Below the pieces are notes generated by a model. That model made no database searches. It was given only the letters and a program-made list of their open reading frames with translations, and was not told where the DNA came from. This document shows, piece after piece, positions 16,435-16,907 of a stretch of 16,907 nucleotides of DNA. Numbering within the stretch: position 1 is the first letter of the stretch; the number at the start of each line of letters is the position of its first letter. A program made the translations under genes and the position numbers. This DNA comes from an uncultured Synergistales bacterium (lineage in GTDB: Bacteria > Synergistota > Synergistia > Synergistales > Aminobacteriaceae), in the NCBI GenBank assembly GCA_905233295.1, contig CAJODX010000004.1, positions 1-16,907 on the forward strand, given 5' to 3'.

Positions 16435-16707
16435 CTAATTCTTAAATAAATTTTGTGCTTGTGAGAAAATATTTTCGATAATAGTTTTAGCTGGAAGAAT
16501 TTCCGTAACCATTGCGGCACTCTGACCAGCCATTAAAGAGCCCCAATCAGTATCACCGTCAACGACTGCTGCGCGTAATTTACCAGTACCAAGTTCTTCA
16601 ATTTGTTTAGCTGGAGCATTTTGAGATTCTAACTTTTCGAATTCAGCCGTTAATTTATTTCGTAAACATCGCACAGGGTGTCCTAAAGTCTGCCCTGTAA
16701 CGGCGAT
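16435..16707 (-). CDS. fabK: Enoyl-ACP reductase II FabK, C-terminal part only
   Basis: About 90 C-terminal residues of a flavin-dependent enoyl-ACP reductase of the FabK/nitronate-monooxygenase family are present. The readable part runs from AVTGQTLGHPVRCLRNKLT to GTGKLRAAVVDGDTDWGSLM and AGQSAAMV, all FabK-like. It performs the last step of each elongation cycle. The first two thirds are absent: the reading frame meets TGA at 16708-16710 where the family should continue, and the sequence beyond codes for a different protein on the other strand. The GTG at 16672-16674 is an internal valine codon, not a start. It ends 12 nt before fabD. The truncation is probably an assembly artefact rather than a true pseudogene. 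Confidence 0.85.
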   Translation of the reverse strand: MAVTGQTLGHPVRCLRNKLTAEFEKLESQNAPAKQIEELGTGKLRAAVVDGDTDWGSLMAGQSAAMVTEILPAKTIIENIFSQAQNLFKN

Positions 16708-16907
16708 TCAAAATAGATATTCAATGATGGCAAGGTGGCATGAAAGTCTATTTCCTGTACTTGAAGAATTGAATATTGCTTTTGTAGCGTTTTCGCCAAT
16801 GGCTAATGGGATTTTAACTGGCATTTATAATAAAGAGACAAAATTCACTGAAAAAGACGATTATCGCAGTATGATGCCGCAATTCACTGAAGAAGGAATG
16901 AAAAAGG
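16685..16907 (+). CDS. Aldo/keto reductase, internal fragment running off the window
   Basis: An open plus-strand frame gives about 74 residues of a cytoplasmic NADPH-dependent aldo/keto reductase. Diagnostic stretches are PVTAIQNRYSMMARWHE, LFPVLEELNIAFVAFSPM, ANGILTG and DYRSMMPQF. They correspond to the family's central region (the AIQ.RYS and FSP..NG.LTG motifs). The N-terminal part with the catalytic Asp, Tyr, Lys and His is missing, because family similarity stops near 16685. The frame stays open leftward to 16625, but that part is only the antisense of fabK. The 3' end is outside the window. Codon use (CTA, GTA, TTG, ACT) is unlike most of the window. Confidence 0.8.

Noticed and set aside
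1..16907. Mobile elements, CRISPR arrays, defence systems or riboswitches
   Set aside because: No transposase, integrase, direct-repeat array or recognisable riboswitch was found on either strand by eye.

Overview
The window is 16.9 kb of ordinary bacterial chromosome. The genes look like those of an anaerobic, double-membraned bacterium with Firmicutes-like housekeeping genes. It has a CIRCE-regulated groESL operon, an FabK-type enoyl-ACP reductase, TmcAL, a GerMN-domain protein and a periplasmic amidase with an AMIN domain. That mix, with the order amidase - GerMN protein - rdgB, fits Synergistota best. This is an inference from gene content; Negativicutes or a related lineage is not excluded. 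The DNA is moderately AT-rich with many A and T runs, and TTG start codons are frequent.

Layout from left to right. (1) Positions 1-20 are the last 20 nt of a tRNA (probably tRNA-Asp). (2) An ornithine carbamoyltransferase gene lies on the minus strand. Divergent from it on the plus strand is a 3-kb gene for a membrane sensor: a periplasmic beta-propeller with a Y_Y_Y domain, one transmembrane helix and a cytoplasmic HD-GYP c-di-GMP phosphodiesterase. (3) A strong two-way terminator separates this gene from the convergent groES-groEL operon, which has a clear promoter and CIRCE operator. (4) On the plus strand, ptsH-ptsI and a ROK fructokinase gene form a tight operon behind a recognisable promoter. 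(5) A second plus-strand group follows: cheW, an AMIN/Amidase_3 cell-wall amidase, a membrane-anchored GerMN protein, rdgB and tmcAL, with overlapping or nearly overlapping genes. (6) On the minus strand, fabK-fabD-fabG-acpP form a fatty-acid synthesis operon. Its terminator lies inside the 3' end of the convergent tmcAL gene. (7) The last ~220 nt encode, on the plus strand, the middle of an aldo/keto reductase. It meets the broken fabK gene through ~23 nt that read sensibly in both genes, which looks like an artificial join.

Working together, the genes cover arginine metabolism, protein folding, PTS phosphotransfer with sugar phosphorylation, cell-wall hydrolysis, nucleotide-pool cleaning, tRNA modification and fatty-acid elongation. 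No mobile element, CRISPR array or defence system is visible. The points most worth a second look are the propeller/HD-GYP fusion, the suspicious join at the right end, the in-frame hexanucleotide repeats in the amidase gene and the unusual C-terminal tail on enzyme I. No stretch longer than 300 nt lacks a gene.
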